A stretch of DNA of 6,945 bases from Vulcanimicrobiota bacterium (GTDB lineage: Bacteria; Vulcanimicrobiota; Vulcanimicrobiia; Vulcanimicrobiales; Vulcanimicrobiaceae), in the NCBI GenBank assembly GCA_003155175.1, contig PMFP01000072.1, positions 4,158-11,102 on the forward strand, read 5' to 3'. Positions 6,500 through 6,945 of the stretch are shown piece after piece. A program made the translations under genes and the position numbers. Numbering within the stretch: position 1 is the first letter of the stretch; the number at the start of each line of letters is the position of its first letter. Below the pieces are notes generated by a model. It did no database searches. It was not told where the DNA came from and saw only the letters and a program-made list of their open reading frames with translations.

Positions 6500-6945
6500 A
6501 TGCCGGCGACGGTCTTCATTCTCGACTTCGGCGCCCAGTACAGCCAGCTGATCGCGCGGCGGACGCGCGAGCTGGGCGTCTATTGCGAGATCGTCCCGTA
6601 CGACGTGACGTGGGAGACGTTGGCGGCGCGCGATCCCGCGGCCATCATCTTGTCGGGCGGACCGGAGAGCACGCTCGTGCCCGAGGCGCCCGACGTGGAT
6701 GCGGCGATTCTGCACAGCGGTATCCCCATTCTGGGGATTTGCTACGGGATGCAGCTGGTCGCGCGGCATCTGGACTTCAAATTGGTCAAACTCGATCATG
6801 CCGAGTACGGGCCGGCGACGCTGGAGGTGACGCGGCCGGCGTCGCCGCTGTTTGCCGGCGTGCCGGAACGGTCGCGTATCTGGATGTCGCACGGCGACTC
6901 GGTCGTCGAGCTCGCGGCCGGGTTCGAGAACCTGGCGCGCACCGA
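6500..6945 (+). CDS. guaA: GMP synthase (glutamine-hydrolysing), 5' part
   Basis: The visible 148 residues are the N-terminal class I glutamine amidotransferase domain of GMP synthase, which supplies ammonia for converting XMP to GMP with ATP; the frame runs off the window. Seen are ILDFGAQYSQLIARR (7-21), LSGGPES (51-57), the nucleophile elbow GICYGMQ with catalytic Cys81 (79-85), AEYGPA (101-106), and WMSHGD (128-133). In the full enzyme the catalytic triad is completed by a His and Glu further on, followed by the ATP pyrophosphatase and dimerisation domains; these should lie beyond base 6945. The opening sequence is typical of bacterial single-chain GuaA, whereas most archaea split the two domains, but the split cannot be excluded from this window. 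ATG 6500 starts seven bases after the tpx stop. It is a direct purine-pathway neighbour for the two PurP genes. Confidence 0.95.
   Translation, partial: MPATVFILDFGAQYSQLIARRTRELGVYCEIVPYDVTWETLAARDPAAIILSGGPESTLVPEAPDVDAAILHSGIPILGICYGMQLVARHLDFKLVKLDHAEYGPATLEVTRPASPLFAGVPERSRIWMSHGDSVVELAAGFENLART

Noticed and set aside
1..6945. Mobile element, phage, CRISPR or tandem repeat
   Set aside because: No transposase or integrase, no direct repeat array and no terminal inverted repeats were seen; every stretch is filled by housekeeping-type genes on one strand.

Overview
This is a compact, GC-rich, bacterial-looking stretch. All recognisable genes lie on the + strand, with gaps of no more than 46 bases and several overlaps, so much of it could be transcribed as one unit. 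In order it holds: the 3' end of a small gene with a PurS-like tail (1-243); a formate-dependent purine synthetase, PurP (240-1262); an unrecognised exported helical protein (1243-2379); cytochrome bd oxidase cydA (2392-3735) and cydB (3732-4733); a second, diverged PurP (4780-5916); a Tpx-type thiol peroxidase (about 5950-6492); and the 5' part of guaA (6500 to the window edge). There are no RNA genes, mobile elements, CRISPR arrays or notable repeats, and no gene-free stretch longer than 46 bases.

The organism is probably a bacterium with an accessory, archaeal-style purine pathway. The evidence for a bacterium is a perfect AGGAGG ribosome binding site before cydA, an exported protein with an ordinary signal peptide, a bacterial Tpx, cytochrome bd, and a GuaA glutaminase domain of bacterial type. 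The PurP family is best known from archaea, where it replaces the transformylase half of PurH. A high-GC, poorly cultivated phylum such as Eremiobacterota (WPS-2) would fit, but that is a guess from overall impression, not something the window proves.

Functionally there are two themes. The first is purine nucleotide synthesis: a possible PurS (FGAM synthase small subunit), two PurP paralogues (AICAR + formate + ATP to FAICAR, the step before IMP), and GuaA (XMP to GMP). The second is oxygen and peroxide handling: a short-Q-loop cytochrome bd quinol oxidase and a peroxiredoxin. The two PurP genes bracket the oxidase genes, and the peroxidase sits between purP2 and guaA, so the themes are interleaved.

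The points most worth a second look are: two PurP proteins of clearly different subtype in one apparently bacterial locus; loss in the second of the glycine-rich loop and the aligned ATP-grasp Asn that are present in the first; a Tpx with a single cysteine, whose resolving Cys is replaced by Ser; a His in CydA where E. coli has Arg391 beside heme b558; and an unknown exported protein wedged between purP1 and cydA.
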